From positions 124,001 through 188,000 of the forward strand of contig NZ_CP071859.1 in the NCBI RefSeq assembly GCF_023716665.1: a DNA stretch of 64,000 nt, in the 5' to 3' direction. The notes under the pieces are model-generated. The model was not told the origin of the DNA, did not search any database, and saw nothing but the letters and a program-made list of their open reading frames with translations. Made by a program: the position numbers and the translations under genes. This stretch comes from Vibrio sp. SCSIO 43135. Lineage in GTDB: Bacteria; Pseudomonadota; Gammaproteobacteria; Enterobacterales; Vibrionaceae. This document shows, in pieces, positions 8,893 to 18,810 of this stretch; within the stretch, counting starts at the first letter, position 1; the number at the start of each line of letters is the position of its first letter.

Positions 8893-9945
8893 ATGAGAAA
8901 AATACTTATTATAGGCCCGTCTTGGGTGGGAGATATGGTTATGTCCCAGGGCTTGTATATTGAGCTGAAAAAGCGTGCCCCAGAGGCTAAAATTGACGTA
9001 TTGGCTCCGGCGTGGTGTAAACCTATCCTTGAGAGAATGCCGCAAGTTAATCAGGCGCTTGAAATGCCATTGGGGCATGGTCAGTTTGACTTAAAAGCTC
9101 GTTACCAAATTGGTAAATCGCTTCGACATACAGAATATGACGTGGCTTACGTATTACCCAATTCAGCAAAATCAGCGTTGATTCCTTTCTTTGCTAAAAT
9201 CCCTAAGCGGGTTGGTTGGAAAGGGGAGATGCGCTATGGATTACTTAATGATATTCGAACCAACAAAAAATCTTTCCAATACATGTTGGAGCGGTATGTT
9301 GCTTTAGCACATCCAAAACAAAGTATGACTGGAAGCGGCTGCTTAGGTGAGCTATCAACCCTGCCTTATCCCGCACTTAATGTACTGGAATCTACTCAAA
9401 CCGATGCGATGAGCAAGTTCGGTCTTAACACAGATAGACCTATTTTGGGCTTATGCCCTGGCGCTGAGTTTGGACCAGCCAAACGTTGGCCTGATAATCA
9501 TTTTGCCCATGTCGCTACGGAAATGATTAAGAAAGGTTACCAAGTATGGCTGTTTGGATCGGCAAAAGATAAAGAAGTCACGACCAAGATTATTGAACAG
9601 GTAGCTAAAGATAAGCAACAATACTGCTTTAACTTAGCTGGTGACACGAGCCTAATCCAAGCAATTGATCTGATAGGAGCATGCAAGACCGTTGTAAGTA
9701 ATGACTCTGGACTTATGCATGTCGCTGCGGCCGTTGGTTGTAATGTGGTTGCGGTTTATGGCTCCAGCTCCCCTAAATACACGCCACCACTTACTAAAAA
9801 ATTGGCAGTATTAAATACAGATATCGATTGTCGCCCTTGCTTTCAACGGACCTGTCCAAAGCAGCATATGAACTGTTTAGTTGAACTGATGCCCGAAAGA
9901 GTGGTGTCAGCAATTGAAGGGTTTGATGCGTTAAGTGTCGGGTAG
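8893..9945 (+). CDS. waaF: ADP-heptose:LPS heptosyltransferase II
   Basis: Adds the second L-glycero-D-manno-heptose to the inner core, GT9 family, on the cytoplasmic face of the inner membrane. The 350 residues match E. coli WaaF. Signatures are PSWVGDMVM at 9-17, PGAEFGPAKRWP at 189-200 and NDSGLMHVAAA at 270-280, the last for ADP-heptose binding. It sits two bases after the GT90 gene and twelve bases before waaA. Confidence 0.95.
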   Translation: MRKILIIGPSWVGDMVMSQGLYIELKKRAPEAKIDVLAPAWCKPILERMPQVNQALEMPLGHGQFDLKARYQIGKSLRHTEYDVAYVLPNSAKSALIPFFAKIPKRVGWKGEMRYGLLNDIRTNKKSFQYMLERYVALAHPKQSMTGSGCLGELSTLPYPALNVLESTQTDAMSKFGLNTDRPILGLCPGAEFGPAKRWPDNHFAHVATEMIKKGYQVWLFGSAKDKEVTTKIIEQVAKDKQQYCFNLAGDTSLIQAIDLIGACKTVVSNDSGLMHVAAAVGCNVVAVYGSSSPKYTPPLTKKLAVLNTDIDCRPCFQRTCPKQHMNCLVELMPERVVSAIEGFDALSVG

Positions 9946-9957
9946 GGCGCAAGGAAT

Positions 9958-11247
9958 ATGACGACTTTTATACGTTGGTGCTACACCGTTATTCTAGCGA
10001 TAGTAAGCCCGTTGCTACTAATTGGACTCTATCGCTCAAGGCCAAATAAGCCCAAATTTGGCAAGCGCTGGAAAGAGCACTTCGGCTTCGCTCCACCTCT
10101 TCAAGAAAAAAGCAGGGGAGTTATATGGGTCCACGCAGTCTCTGTGGGCGAAGTTCTAGCTGCAAAGAAGTTTGTTACATCCCTTCAAGATAGATATTCA
10201 GATAAACAGGTGCTTGTAACAACAACCACTAGCACTGGGGCAGAGCAAGTAACCACTTTTGAGGGAAGCGTTTTGCACCGCTATATGCCGATTGATTTTA
10301 GTTGGTGTGTTAAGCGCTTTCTAAAAGCTATGAACCCAGAAGCGTTATTCATTATTGAGACAGAAATTTGGCCTAACACTATAAACTCAGTTGCTCAAAC
10401 TGGTATACCGATTGTTTTAGTGAATGGGCGATTGTCTGAAAAATCTGCGCGCAACTATCAGAAACTTTCCCTGCTTATCTCACCTACATTAAGCTTGCTT
10501 AGCCGTATATTGACAGTTCACAGTGATGATAAAAATAGGTTTGAGTCCTTAGGTGTTGCACCCAATAAAGTCGAAGTCACTGGGTCAATAAAATATGACG
10601 TAAACGTCGATGATTCGATTGTTATGCAGGGAAAAGAGTTAAAGCAAGAACTTGGCGAAGACAGGAAAGTTCTAATCGCAGCAAGTACTCATCAGGGAGA
10701 GGATGAGCTTATATTATCAGCGTATCAGCGTATTAAGGTGAAAGTGCCTGAATCACTACTCATTTTAGTTCCTCGTCACCCTGAGCGTTTTGATGCTGTG
10801 GAAAGATTAGCGCAGGAAAGTGGGTTCTCTGTAGTACGGCGAACTTCCCTTGATAGTGATACAAGTACCGACATGGATGTATATTTGGGGGATACTTTAG
10901 GAGAGTTGATGGTGATGCTTGCCGCCAGCGACATTGTCTTTATGGGGGGGAGCTTACTCGGGAGTAAAGTTGGGGGGCACAATTTTATAGAACCCGCCTT
11001 ACTAAAAAAGTATTGCCTAACAGGCCCGAGTTATTACAATTTTTCGGATTTAGCTAAACAACTAATTGATGCCAAAGCGCTTGAAATTGTCAATACACCA
11101 AAAGAAATCGCGGAGTGCGTGGTGACACTTATTCATAACGAACATTCTCTACTTGAAAAAGGCCAAGCTGGCTACGATTATGTTCTTAAGAATAAAGGAG
11201 CCTTAGAGAAAACATTAGGGATATCTGAACAAGTATTAGCGGGATGA
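9958..11247 (+). CDS. waaA: 3-deoxy-D-manno-octulosonic acid transferase
   Basis: Transfers Kdo from CMP-Kdo to lipid IVA, the first step of core assembly; inner-membrane bound, GT30 family. The 429 residues have an N-terminal membrane anchor at about 5-25 and the catalytic Glu E65 in HAVSVGEVLAAK. FMGGSL and the GGHNFIEPA block mark the CMP-Kdo site. Vibrio and Haemophilus enzymes usually add one Kdo, which fits with the adjacent convergent kdkA gene. Confidence 0.95.
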   Translation: MTTFIRWCYTVILAIVSPLLLIGLYRSRPNKPKFGKRWKEHFGFAPPLQEKSRGVIWVHAVSVGEVLAAKKFVTSLQDRYSDKQVLVTTTTSTGAEQVTTFEGSVLHRYMPIDFSWCVKRFLKAMNPEALFIIETEIWPNTINSVAQTGIPIVLVNGRLSEKSARNYQKLSLLISPTLSLLSRILTVHSDDKNRFESLGVAPNKVEVTGSIKYDVNVDDSIVMQGKELKQELGEDRKVLIAASTHQGEDELILSAYQRIKVKVPESLLILVPRHPERFDAVERLAQESGFSVVRRTSLDSDTSTDMDVYLGDTLGELMVMLAASDIVFMGGSLLGSKVGGHNFIEPALLKKYCLTGPSYYNFSDLAKQLIDAKALEIVNTPKEIAECVVTLIHNEHSLLEKGQAGYDYVLKNKGALEKTLGISEQVLAG

Positions 11248-11270
11248 TGATAGAGCTACTAATGGTGATT

Positions 11271-11975
11271 TCAGTCATTGTACCCCTGCATGATGACATT
11301 GAAATCGTAATGTAGTGCATTGATGTTACCAAGTGTTTGCTCTTTTTTAAACGAACGCAGCAGACGACTTAGGTTTCCCTTTTTCCATTTGTTTCCTCTT
11401 TGTTGACCGCATTTATCAAAATCGATCAACCATACTTTCTTATTTTTATCGATCAGTATGTTGTGTATATTTAGGTCTCTATGGTTAACTTGCGTATCAT
11501 GCATCTTCCGAATTTCTTGACCAATACGATATAGTATTTCGGGGCTTAGGCTTTCACTTTTCAGTACGCTTACTAGATCTTTAGCATCTTTTATAAGTTC
11601 AACTAGAATATCAGCCCTATAAGTGAAAGTTGCCACTGTAATTTTAGCGGCAATAGGGCGTGGTACATTTACCCCAGCTTTAGATAAAATCTCTAATGTT
11701 TTTAGCTCTTTGTAAGGCCGCGAATTTGCCAGACCCCAAAATAAGTATTTATCTGTAAAAATTCGACCCAGAAGCCCCCCTCGGTAGTAATGTCGAAGTG
11801 CAATTGGAATCAAGCCTCCTCGAATAAACCACGTTGTTCCTCGCCCTTGCGCACTCCCGATAACCGCTTCTCTTCGCTTCCAAAAATCTACAGAAAAGGC
11901 AGACTCAACTTCTTCTATTAGTAGGGCTGGATTGTACCAATAGGTTGTATTACTCGATTGCGTCTTAGTGAGCAT
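11271..11975 (-). CDS. kdkA: 3-deoxy-D-manno-octulosonic acid kinase
   Basis: Phosphorylates position 4 of the single Kdo residue of the core with ATP. The 234 residues (start MLTKTQSSNT at 11975; a longer frame begins at 12020 without a better ribosome binding site) carry a kinase-like fold with HRDLNIHNIL at 165-174 as catalytic loop and IDFDK at 184-188 as metal motif. The family is typical of bacteria whose WaaA adds only one Kdo. It lies convergent to waaA with a 23-base gap. Confidence 0.92.
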   Translation of the reverse strand: MLTKTQSSNTTYWYNPALLIEEVESAFSVDFWKRREAVIGSAQGRGTTWFIRGGLIPIALRHYYRGGLLGRIFTDKYLFWGLANSRPYKELKTLEILSKAGVNVPRPIAAKITVATFTYRADILVELIKDAKDLVSVLKSESLSPEILYRIGQEIRKMHDTQVNHRDLNIHNILIDKNKKVWLIDFDKCGQQRGNKWKKGNLSRLLRSFKKEQTLGNINALHYDFNVIMQGYND

Positions 11976-12044
11976 GAATCTTTGTCTCGTATGGGTATGT
12001 TTATGGCATAATAAGTACAAGATTATATCAAATACTTTCTGAAA

Positions 12045-13148
12045 ATGAGTCGTTCTAACAATTTTAAAAAGATCCTAGTCATTGCGACACATTGTATTGG
12101 CGATAGCTTGTTGGTTACTGTTTTTACACATAGCCTCAGAGCAGCGTATCCTGATGCAACTATAGATGTGTTGGTGAATAGCCGTGGAAAAGCGGTGTTT
12201 GAATCGAACCCTGATATTGATAATGTTGTTGAAATATCAAGGCGAGCAAAGCTTGGGGAGTACCTTAGACTATTGCGAGACTTTGGGCGTTACGATTTGA
12301 CGGTTAATGAGCGATTAAACGACCGGACGCTTATATATAGTCTATTGTTCGGTAGAAAGCGTTTGGGACCGGTCCACAATAAGCTAAAAGGAGCGTGGTT
12401 GAGACGCTGGGCTTATAATTTTCACATCACTGAGCGAGACACTTTTGAGCATAAAATGAGTCGAATGGCTCGTATGTTGGATCTGATCGATGTTGATGTT
12501 ATCCCTAGACTAGTTTCCCCAGAGGAAACGATACCTTTACATGTGATGAAAAGATTGCCAGAAAGGTATGTTGTCATCCATACCCCATCTTCGAATGAAA
12601 TCAAACAATGGCCAGTAGAGCACTGGAGTTTGGTGATTGAACACTTGTTAACGCTAGGGTACAAGATAGTTTTGACCGGCGCCCCATCGAGTAGAGATAG
12701 AGATATTGTAAAGGGAGTACTAGAAGCAATTCCAAACCCAAGTCATTCTCAGCTCTATAATGCCCTTGGTGATCTGACTCTGGCGCAGATGTCTATGTTG
12801 ATTAAGAATAGCGATGGGTTTATAGGACCAGATAGTGGTCCGGGGCATATGGCTTCTGGTTTTCCTATACCTATAATTACGCTGATAAGTGTCGCACCTG
12901 CAAGTGTTTGGGCTCCATGGCCATACGGTATGAGTGTTTCGCGACATGTGAACTTGTACACCAATGGACGACTTCCTATGCAGCGACAAGGAAATGTGAT
13001 GGTCCTGCAGTCTATTAGAGGTTGTGTTCCTTGTTTTAAGAATAAATGTGCAATCAGTGATGACGTATATTCGCCGTGTTTACAAGACATAACTCCTGAT
13101 CAGGTGGTTCGCGCCATTCAAGAAATGATCCCGCTAAAGGAGCTATAG
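12045..13148 (+). CDS. Glycosyltransferase family 9 (heptosyltransferase-type)
   Basis: GT9 protein of 367 residues, likely a core heptosyltransferase (WaaQ- or WaaC-like). It shows the N-terminal glycine motif ATHCIGDSLLVTVF, the acceptor motif KQWPVEHW and the ADP-heptose motif GPDSGPGHMASG. Its last base overlaps the GTG start of the next GT9 gene, so the two are translationally coupled and may act in sequence. Which heptose is added cannot be decided by eye. It is divergent from kdkA. Confidence 0.85.
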   Translation: MSRSNNFKKILVIATHCIGDSLLVTVFTHSLRAAYPDATIDVLVNSRGKAVFESNPDIDNVVEISRRAKLGEYLRLLRDFGRYDLTVNERLNDRTLIYSLLFGRKRLGPVHNKLKGAWLRRWAYNFHITERDTFEHKMSRMARMLDLIDVDVIPRLVSPEETIPLHVMKRLPERYVVIHTPSSNEIKQWPVEHWSLVIEHLLTLGYKIVLTGAPSSRDRDIVKGVLEAIPNPSHSQLYNALGDLTLAQMSMLIKNSDGFIGPDSGPGHMASGFPIPIITLISVAPASVWAPWPYGMSVSRHVNLYTNGRLPMQRQGNVMVLQSIRGCVPCFKNKCAISDDVYSPCLQDITPDQVVRAIQEMIPLKEL

Positions 13149-14206
13149 TGAGAAGAGAGTTAGTAAAGGTACCGAAATCTATTTGTGTTATTCGGTTGTC
13201 AGCAATAGGCGATGTTTGTCATACATTATCTGTTATACAGAGTATTCAACGAAACTATCCAAGTTGTGCTATTACCTGGGTGATGGGTAAAACAGAAGCA
13301 CAATTGCTTGGAGATATCCCAGGCATTCAAGTGGTAGCTTTTGATAAAAAGCAAGGTTTCCGGGGTATGCGTGAAGTTTGGAATAAGCTATCAGAGTCTC
13401 ATTTTGATTATCTTCTACACATGCAAGTTGCCCTAAGAGCTAGCATATTAACTCTTGGAATTCGAGCTAGTACAAAAATCGGATTTAGTTGGAAGCGAGC
13501 CAAAGAAGGGCAATGGCTTTTCACAAATATGAAGTTACCAGATAGCCCAGCTGAGCATGTTATGGATAATTTTGCACTTTTTGCTAAGCAATTAGGGTGT
13601 TCTGACATTGCTCCTCAATGGAATATCCCTCTAAACAAACAAGATTTTGATTTGGTAGAGTTGGCGTCTAACCCAAAGTATGCAGTGATTTGCCCGTCCG
13701 CTAGTAAAGATGAAAGAAATTGGCTTCCGGAAAGGTATGCTGCGGTCGCTGATTACCTCTCCTCAAAAGGATTGCAAGTTTGGCTGTGTGGCTCTCCGAC
13801 TAACAGGGAGCGACTGTTCGCCGAGCAGATTGAAGCGCTGTCTAAATCTCCGCTGAAAAATATGGTGGGAGAGACAAATCTAAAACAACTAACAGCCGTG
13901 ATACAGAAAGCGGTACTTGTCCTGGCGCCGGATTCAGGTCCAGTTCATATAGCAACTACGCAAAGTACTCCAGTGATCGGGTTGTATGCTCATAGCAACC
14001 CCAAAAGAACCGGTCCTTATTTCTCACAGAATTTAGTTGTATCTGAATATGAGAACATTGCTCGAGAGAGAATGAACAGAACCCCTGAGCAGTTGAATTG
14101 GGGCACACGGTTTAAAGGAGACAATTTAATGGAACGAATTTCTATTGAGTCTGTTATCTCGAAAGTAGACATTGTTCTCCATGAGCAAAGTCTTTCAAAG
14201 GTGTAA
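13148..14206 (+). CDS. Glycosyltransferase family 9 (heptosyltransferase I-like)
   Basis: GT9 protein of 352 residues with GTG start overlapping the previous stop (TAGTGA). The N-terminal motif [15 protein letters not shown] resembles WaaC (SSMGDVLHTLPAL), as does [12 protein letters not shown] near the C-terminus. Since the window holds no other WaaC candidate next to waaF, this may be heptosyltransferase I, which adds the first heptose to Kdo. That assignment is tentative; a RfaQ-like role is the alternative. coaD follows after one base. Confidence 0.82.
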   Translation: MRRELVKVPKSICVIRLSAIGDVCHTLSVIQSIQRNYPSCAITWVMGKTEAQLLGDIPGIQVVAFDKKQGFRGMREVWNKLSESHFDYLLHMQVALRASILTLGIRASTKIGFSWKRAKEGQWLFTNMKLPDSPAEHVMDNFALFAKQLGCSDIAPQWNIPLNKQDFDLVELASNPKYAVICPSASKDERNWLPERYAAVADYLSSKGLQVWLCGSPTNRERLFAEQIEALSKSPLKNMVGETNLKQLTAVIQKAVLVLAPDSGPVHIATTQSTPVIGLYAHSNPKRTGPYFSQNLVVSEYENIARERMNRTPEQLNWGTRFKGDNLMERISIESVISKVDIVLHEQSLSKV

Positions 14207-14207
14207 T

Positions 14208-14699
14208 ATGCAAACAGCAATCTACCCAGGAACATTTGATCCAGTAACAAACGGTCACTATGACTTGATAAAACGAGCTAGCTCAATGTTTGAACGTTTA
14301 GTCGTCGCAGTAGCAGCAAGTCCAAGTAAAAACACATTATTTAGTCTTGAGGAGCGAGTGAGTTTGTTACGTGAAACATGTGTTGGGCTAACAAATGTTT
14401 CTGTTGAAGGGTTCAGTGGTCTTTTAGTTGATTTTGCAGAACAGCAGCAAGGAAACATATTAGTACGTGGCCTTCGAACAACTATGGACTTTGAATATGA
14501 GTTTGGTCTAACAACAATGTATCGCCGATTAAACCCTAAGCTAGAGAGTGTATTTTTGACACCCTCAGAAGAATTTGCCTTCTTATCTTCTACTTTGGTT
14601 CGAGAGGTGGCTATCCATGGTGGTGATATAGGTGACTTTGTACCTTCTGTGGTTTATCAGGCTGTACTAACAAAGACAGATAGCATGAATTCATTATGA
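14208..14699 (+). CDS. coaD: Pantetheine-phosphate adenylyltransferase
   Basis: Coenzyme A biosynthesis, transfers AMP to 4'-phosphopantetheine to give dephospho-CoA. The 163 residues contain the nucleotidyltransferase motif TFDPVTNGH at 9-17 and the LSSTLVRE motif near the C-terminus. The start at 14208 matches the family; an upstream in-frame ATG at 14172 lies inside the preceding gene. It lies within the core LPS operon, as also in E. coli next to waaA. Its stop overlaps the next ATG by four bases. Confidence 0.97.
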   Translation: MQTAIYPGTFDPVTNGHYDLIKRASSMFERLVVAVAASPSKNTLFSLEERVSLLRETCVGLTNVSVEGFSGLLVDFAEQQQGNILVRGLRTTMDFEYEFGLTTMYRRLNPKLESVFLTPSEEFAFLSSTLVREVAIHGGDIGDFVPSVVYQAVLTKTDSMNSL

Positions 14700-15664
14700 A
14701 TATTTTACTGTATACGAAAGCGACGTTACCAATCCGAAATTATGGTGGTACAGAGCGAGTTATTTGGAACCTTGCACATGCGTTATACAAATTGGGGCAT
14801 GAAGTTACTTTACTTGCTGGAAAAGGAAGTAAATGTAACTGGGCTAGAGTGCTTGAGTATCAACCTAGTCTCCCTCTTAGTGAACAAATCCCGCGTGATA
14901 TAGACGTCGTACATATGCATGCAGGGTTTCAACCAGTAGAGCAGCCCTACATAATTACCCAGCATGGGAACTCGAATGGACCTATAAATCCAAATACAGT
15001 CTTTGTGTCGGCTAAGCATGCCGAAAATCACGGTGCTCAGGCGTTTGTGCATAATGGCTTAGATTGGGACAGTTATTGTAAGCCGAATCTAACAGGAGCA
15101 AGGGAGCGCTTTCACTTTCTGGGGAAGGCGGCTTGGCGAGTTAAAAATGTGAAAGGGGCGATAGCTATTACTCGGAAAGCTAACCAAGCTTTAGATGTGT
15201 TAGGTGGGTACCGTCTTAACTTCAAAATGGGCTTTCGGCTTACGTTGGATCCCCATGTTCGATTTATGGGGATGGTAGATGATGCGCAAAAATCATACGT
15301 GATGACTCGCTCTAAAGGGTTGGTGTTCCCTGTTACATGGCATGAGCCTTTTGGCTTAGCTGTTACTGAAAGCTTATATTTTGGTTGCCCAGTTTTTGCT
15401 ACCCCTTACGGTTCGCTAGCAGAAATAGTTTCCAGTGATGTAGGGGTTTTATCTGCAAGTGAACAAGAACTGGTAGAGGCGGTTCGAAATTCAGGTGACT
15501 TTAGCGGCAAGAGGTGCCATGAATATGCCAGAGATATTTTTAACGCGGACGTTATGGCTAAAGCCTATGTAGATAAATATCAAAAGGTTATCGACGGTCA
15601 TACGTTGAATGAAAGTCTAGGTGACATTACAAGTGTTTTCAAAAAACTACCTTACATAAGATAA
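14696..15664 (+). CDS. Glycosyltransferase family 4
   Basis: 322-residue GT-B transferase. The N-terminus [20 protein letters not shown] has the GGTE acceptor-side motif and the C-terminal half has [12 protein letters not shown], the E-x7-E nucleotide-sugar motif. It starts inside the coaD stop (ATGA overlap), so it is translated with coaD. Probably an outer-core sugar transferase; donor and acceptor unknown. Confidence 0.87.
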   Translation: MNILLYTKATLPIRNYGGTERVIWNLAHALYKLGHEVTLLAGKGSKCNWARVLEYQPSLPLSEQIPRDIDVVHMHAGFQPVEQPYIITQHGNSNGPINPNTVFVSAKHAENHGAQAFVHNGLDWDSYCKPNLTGARERFHFLGKAAWRVKNVKGAIAITRKANQALDVLGGYRLNFKMGFRLTLDPHVRFMGMVDDAQKSYVMTRSKGLVFPVTWHEPFGLAVTESLYFGCPVFATPYGSLAEIVSSDVGVLSASEQELVEAVRNSGDFSGKRCHEYARDIFNADVMAKAYVDKYQKVIDGHTLNESLGDITSVFKKLPYIR

Positions 15665-15676
15665 TAGTTTGCTATG

Positions 15677-15700
15677 AAAGAGGGGGCTCCCCCTCCTTTG
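15677..15700. terminator. GC-rich hairpin between convergent core genes
   Basis: GAGGGGGCTCCCCCTC with short T/A stretches on both sides. It lies between the stops of the convergent GT4 and lpxM-like genes, so it is probably a bidirectional terminator, with poor T-runs. Confidence 0.65.
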
Positions 15701-15704
15701 TATA

Positions 15705-16661
15705 TTAGTAACCTAAATATGGGTCAATACCATTTCTACGAGTTTTAAGTAGCTTTAGTATCCACATATATTGTTCCGGCTTCGAGGTGACAAACTGTTC
15801 AACTACTTGGTTCATAGCTCGGGCATCTACCTTTTCATTACCCGATAACTCTTCTAGAGGGGCTCGTATATCAATTTCATATTTGCCAGTTACTGTATTA
15901 TAACTAGCAAATAATGGGACGATTTTTGCCCGACTTACTTTAGCTAGTTTTCCTAAGCCAGGAAGGGTTGCTTTTTCTGTAGCAAAAAAATCCACAAAGA
16001 CACTTTGTTCAGGCCCATGATCTTGATCTGGTAAATAGTAACCGAGATACCCATCTTTTACTGACTTGATGAAGGGTTTAATTCCTCCACTTCTATCATA
16101 GACTCGGCCTCCATATTGCACCCGTTGTTTGTGCATTAGCCAATCTGTTAGCGGATTTTTTTGGCTATTGGCCATTGCGGATACTGGAAGTCCTCGTGAG
16201 GCTAGTAGTATCGCGGGGATATCGATTGCCCAAGAGTGTGGTACTAGCAAAATGGCATTTTGCCCATTGGTTTGCAGTTTCTCTAAGTGTTCAAGCCCAT
16301 AAATTACTGAGTTCTTTTCTAACCATTTTTTGCTTCGAAGTGATATAGCAGGGAACCCTAGTAAAAAAGAACCGGCAGTCACAAGGCATTCTTCCAGAAT
16401 TGTTTCGCGCTCTATTGGCGTTTTATCAGGAAAGCAAAGCTCAAGATTAATACGAGCTTTTTGAACGGGGCCTTTTCGTTTTTTGCTGATTTTGCTTGCG
16501 ATAAATCGAGCGATTGAAGTTCTCACTTTGTGTGGAAGTAGTGATAACGGTAAACCCAGAGTAAGCCCAACCCATGTACCCCAATGGGTCGGGGCTAGGA
16601 AACGATAATCAAACTCTGGATTATAAGCTTTGGGATCAAAATCATTTCTAGGTTTAGTCAT
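15705..16661 (-). CDS. Lipid A late acyltransferase, LpxM type
   Basis: Second member of the LpxL/LpxM family, 318 residues. Its catalytic motif is H142-SWAI-D147, the HX4D form seen in LpxM (HGWAVD in E. coli), while the paralogue at 989-1942 has HX4E. Conserved RINLELCFPDKTP and LPDQDHGPEQSVFV support the family. In V. cholerae the LpxM-like enzyme is called LpxN and adds a 3-hydroxy fatty acid; whether this protein does so is unknown. It ends the minus-strand core run from hldD. Confidence 0.9.
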   Translation of the reverse strand: MTKPRNDFDPKAYNPEFDYRFLAPTHWGTWVGLTLGLPLSLLPHKVRTSIARFIASKISKKRKGPVQKARINLELCFPDKTPIERETILEECLVTAGSFLLGFPAISLRSKKWLEKNSVIYGLEHLEKLQTNGQNAILLVPHSWAIDIPAILLASRGLPVSAMANSQKNPLTDWLMHKQRVQYGGRVYDRSGGIKPFIKSVKDGYLGYYLPDQDHGPEQSVFVDFFATEKATLPGLGKLAKVSRAKIVPLFASYNTVTGKYEIDIRAPLEELSGNEKVDARAMNQVVEQFVTSKPEQYMWILKLLKTRRNGIDPYLGY

Positions 16662-16705
16662 ATTTTCTCGTGGTTACGTCTCTGGCTCACCCAAAAGCGG
16701 CAAAA

Positions 16706-17830
16706 TTATCTACGTTGTGTGTTTCGCTTCATTTGGTAAACTTGAAGCAACTGCTGATAGTTTTTCTCTAGTACGTTTTCCATGTCCATTGTCAAGGCTA
16801 AAGAACGACACCTTTTACTCACATCTGTCGTTTTCTTTTTATTAGCCCAGTACGCCATAGCTCGTGCTAGTTCATCAGGGTTAACATCGGCCCCAATTAC
16901 AGTTGATACGTTTGGGTTTAAGACCTCTTTAGCTCCACAGTTCTCAGTGGTGATTGCGGGAGTACCGCAAGACAAAGCTTCAATAACGGTAAAGCCAAAA
17001 GGTTCATATAGAGTCGGTAAAAGGTAACAGTCTGCAAGTGAAAAATAGAGCTCAGGACGACTCTCGCTACCAAGAAACAGACATTGCTCGTATACCTTAA
17101 GTTGCTTGGCAAATTGAACATACTCGGATTCATGAGTCTCTCTACCAACAATGAGTAACTGTGCATCAAAGTCAAGCTTTGAAAGAGCTGTGAGGGCTTG
17201 CTTTAAGCCTTTTCGTTCGTAACCTGTCCCTAAAAATAGGAATATAGGCTTATTATCGTTAAGACTATGTAATTGCTTGATTTGTTCCGATTGAGTTGCT
17301 ACTCGTTCTGCGTCAAACCTAGCTGTGTCTACAAAATTGTGAATTACAGTGATCTTGTCTTTTGGTACTCCGTGTGCTTCTTGGATTTCTAATGCACTCT
17401 TATTTGAATTGCAGATGACATGTTGATATGCACCTGAAGCCATCGCTTTGCTTTCTATCAGATGGTTAACCCTATCTTTCAAGCGCATTGGTTTATCTAG
17501 AGAGCGTGACATATGGTAGCTGGTACCAGCACCTATTCTTAAAACATCATGGCTCCATGCATGTGCTAAACCATAAACTAGATCATAGTTAGAATGTTTT
17601 ACATGGTTCTCGACCGCTTTGGCAAATTTCCATAGTCGATGTGTTTTACCAAAGCTTATCCCTTTTAAGCGTACAAATTTTACGTTTGGGTGAGGTGGTT
17701 CTTTATCATGCGAACGACAGATAATCGTCACATCCTCGCCTCTTTCTGCTAAATAGCGAGCCATTTGATTAAGGTATAGCTCAACTCCACCGGAGTATGC
17801 ATGTCGTAAATGAACAAGAGCGATTTTCAT
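16706..17830 (-). CDS. Glycosyltransferase family 4 (WaaG-like)
   Basis: 374-residue GT-B enzyme. The start at 17830 (MKIALVHLRHAYSGGVE) is supported by GAGGAG five bases upstream; an ATG four codons earlier would overlap that site. Features are SGGVE near residue 17, GTGYERKG in the donor domain, and EPFGFTVIEALSCG as the E-x7-E motif. It resembles WaaG-type core glucosyltransferases. The sugar is not known. Confidence 0.87.
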   Translation of the reverse strand: MKIALVHLRHAYSGGVELYLNQMARYLAERGEDVTIICRSHDKEPPHPNVKFVRLKGISFGKTHRLWKFAKAVENHVKHSNYDLVYGLAHAWSHDVLRIGAGTSYHMSRSLDKPMRLKDRVNHLIESKAMASGAYQHVICNSNKSALEIQEAHGVPKDKITVIHNFVDTARFDAERVATQSEQIKQLHSLNDNKPIFLFLGTGYERKGLKQALTALSKLDFDAQLLIVGRETHESEYVQFAKQLKVYEQCLFLGSESRPELYFSLADCYLLPTLYEPFGFTVIEALSCGTPAITTENCGAKEVLNPNVSTVIGADVNPDELARAMAYWANKKKTTDVSKRCRSLALTMDMENVLEKNYQQLLQVYQMKRNTQRR

Positions 17831-17875
17831 GGTGCTCCTCAAATTACCTTGAAGCTTAGATTTAGATTACTGCAA

Positions 17876-18772
17876 TTATAGGGTTATTTGATATCTTTTA
17901 ATCACAGCTTGAACCTGAGCGTCGTTCTGTTCTTGATGAACATTCGACTTGTTGAGTGCGATATCCTGACCATTCTCTATTTCGAAAAAACGGCTGTGGA
18001 ATGGCCGGTCATCACTAACTTTTGCTCTTTCGATACCGTAGTGTATGCACATAAAGTTAATCCATACATCATCTGCATCGGGGCAAATGGATAGGAAATT
18101 GCCGCATTTACATATCTCTGGATGGAGGATGCTTGCAGGAAAAAGAGTTCCAGCACCTGTAGTTAGAAAAGTTAAGGGGCCGTTATGGCTGTATGATACT
18201 TCATATCCCCACTCTCGATAAGGTGCAACATTGCTCGAACTATGCTTTATCTCATGGGCTCGCATACCAATGATAGTATTGGGATTTTCTTCCTTTCCTC
18301 TAATTAGTAGTTCAATCAAGTCATAAGGATAGATGAAGTCATCATCTACGGTAATGATATCTGCTTCAGGGTATAAACTGAGGGTGGGGATCAACTTTTT
18401 GTACGATCTCAAGTTCTTACAAAACCTGACTTCAAGACCTCGTTCAATCTGTTTCATGAGCATTTTCGGAAGAGTATCAATAGTATACTCTTCTTCATCC
18501 AGCCAGAGTATTATCCTATCCGCTAAGTAGGTTTGTTCACCTAATGACTCTATCACTAGGTGGACATCATGAATACGCTTCGAGTAAGTCGTCAAGCTGA
18601 CGACTACTTCTTGCGCTCGTTGCTTTGTGGTGTTTACAAGCGATTGAGCCGAGTTGAGCGCTTTACATGTGAAATGTTGCTTCTTTAAATGACATTCAAT
18701 GGAGTGATTGATGTTACGTAAATTGCGCTTTTCAGTTTTTCTTTTTCTTAGATAGCTTGTAATAAACCGCAT
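17876..18772 (-). CDS. Putative GT-A fold glycosyltransferase
   Basis: 298 residues with a basic N-terminal segment. VVVSLTTYSKRI at about 56-67 looks like the first strand of a GT-A fold, and DIITVDDDFIYPYD near the middle carries an Asp triad for metal and nucleotide sugar. GAGTLFPASIL and DADDVWI are further conserved-looking blocks. The family is seen in bacterial polysaccharide loci but I cannot give its sugar. It lies between waaL and a GT4 gene in the same direction. Confidence 0.75.
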   Translation of the reverse strand: MRFITSYLRKRKTEKRNLRNINHSIECHLKKQHFTCKALNSAQSLVNTTKQRAQEVVVSLTTYSKRIHDVHLVIESLGEQTYLADRIILWLDEEEYTIDTLPKMLMKQIERGLEVRFCKNLRSYKKLIPTLSLYPEADIITVDDDFIYPYDLIELLIRGKEENPNTIIGMRAHEIKHSSSNVAPYREWGYEVSYSHNGPLTFLTTGAGTLFPASILHPEICKCGNFLSICPDADDVWINFMCIHYGIERAKVSDDRPFHSRFFEIENGQDIALNKSNVHQEQNDAQVQAVIKRYQITL

Positions 18773-18810
18773 AACATTAACTAATTAGGATTGTGCTGAG
18801 TGTAAGTGTA

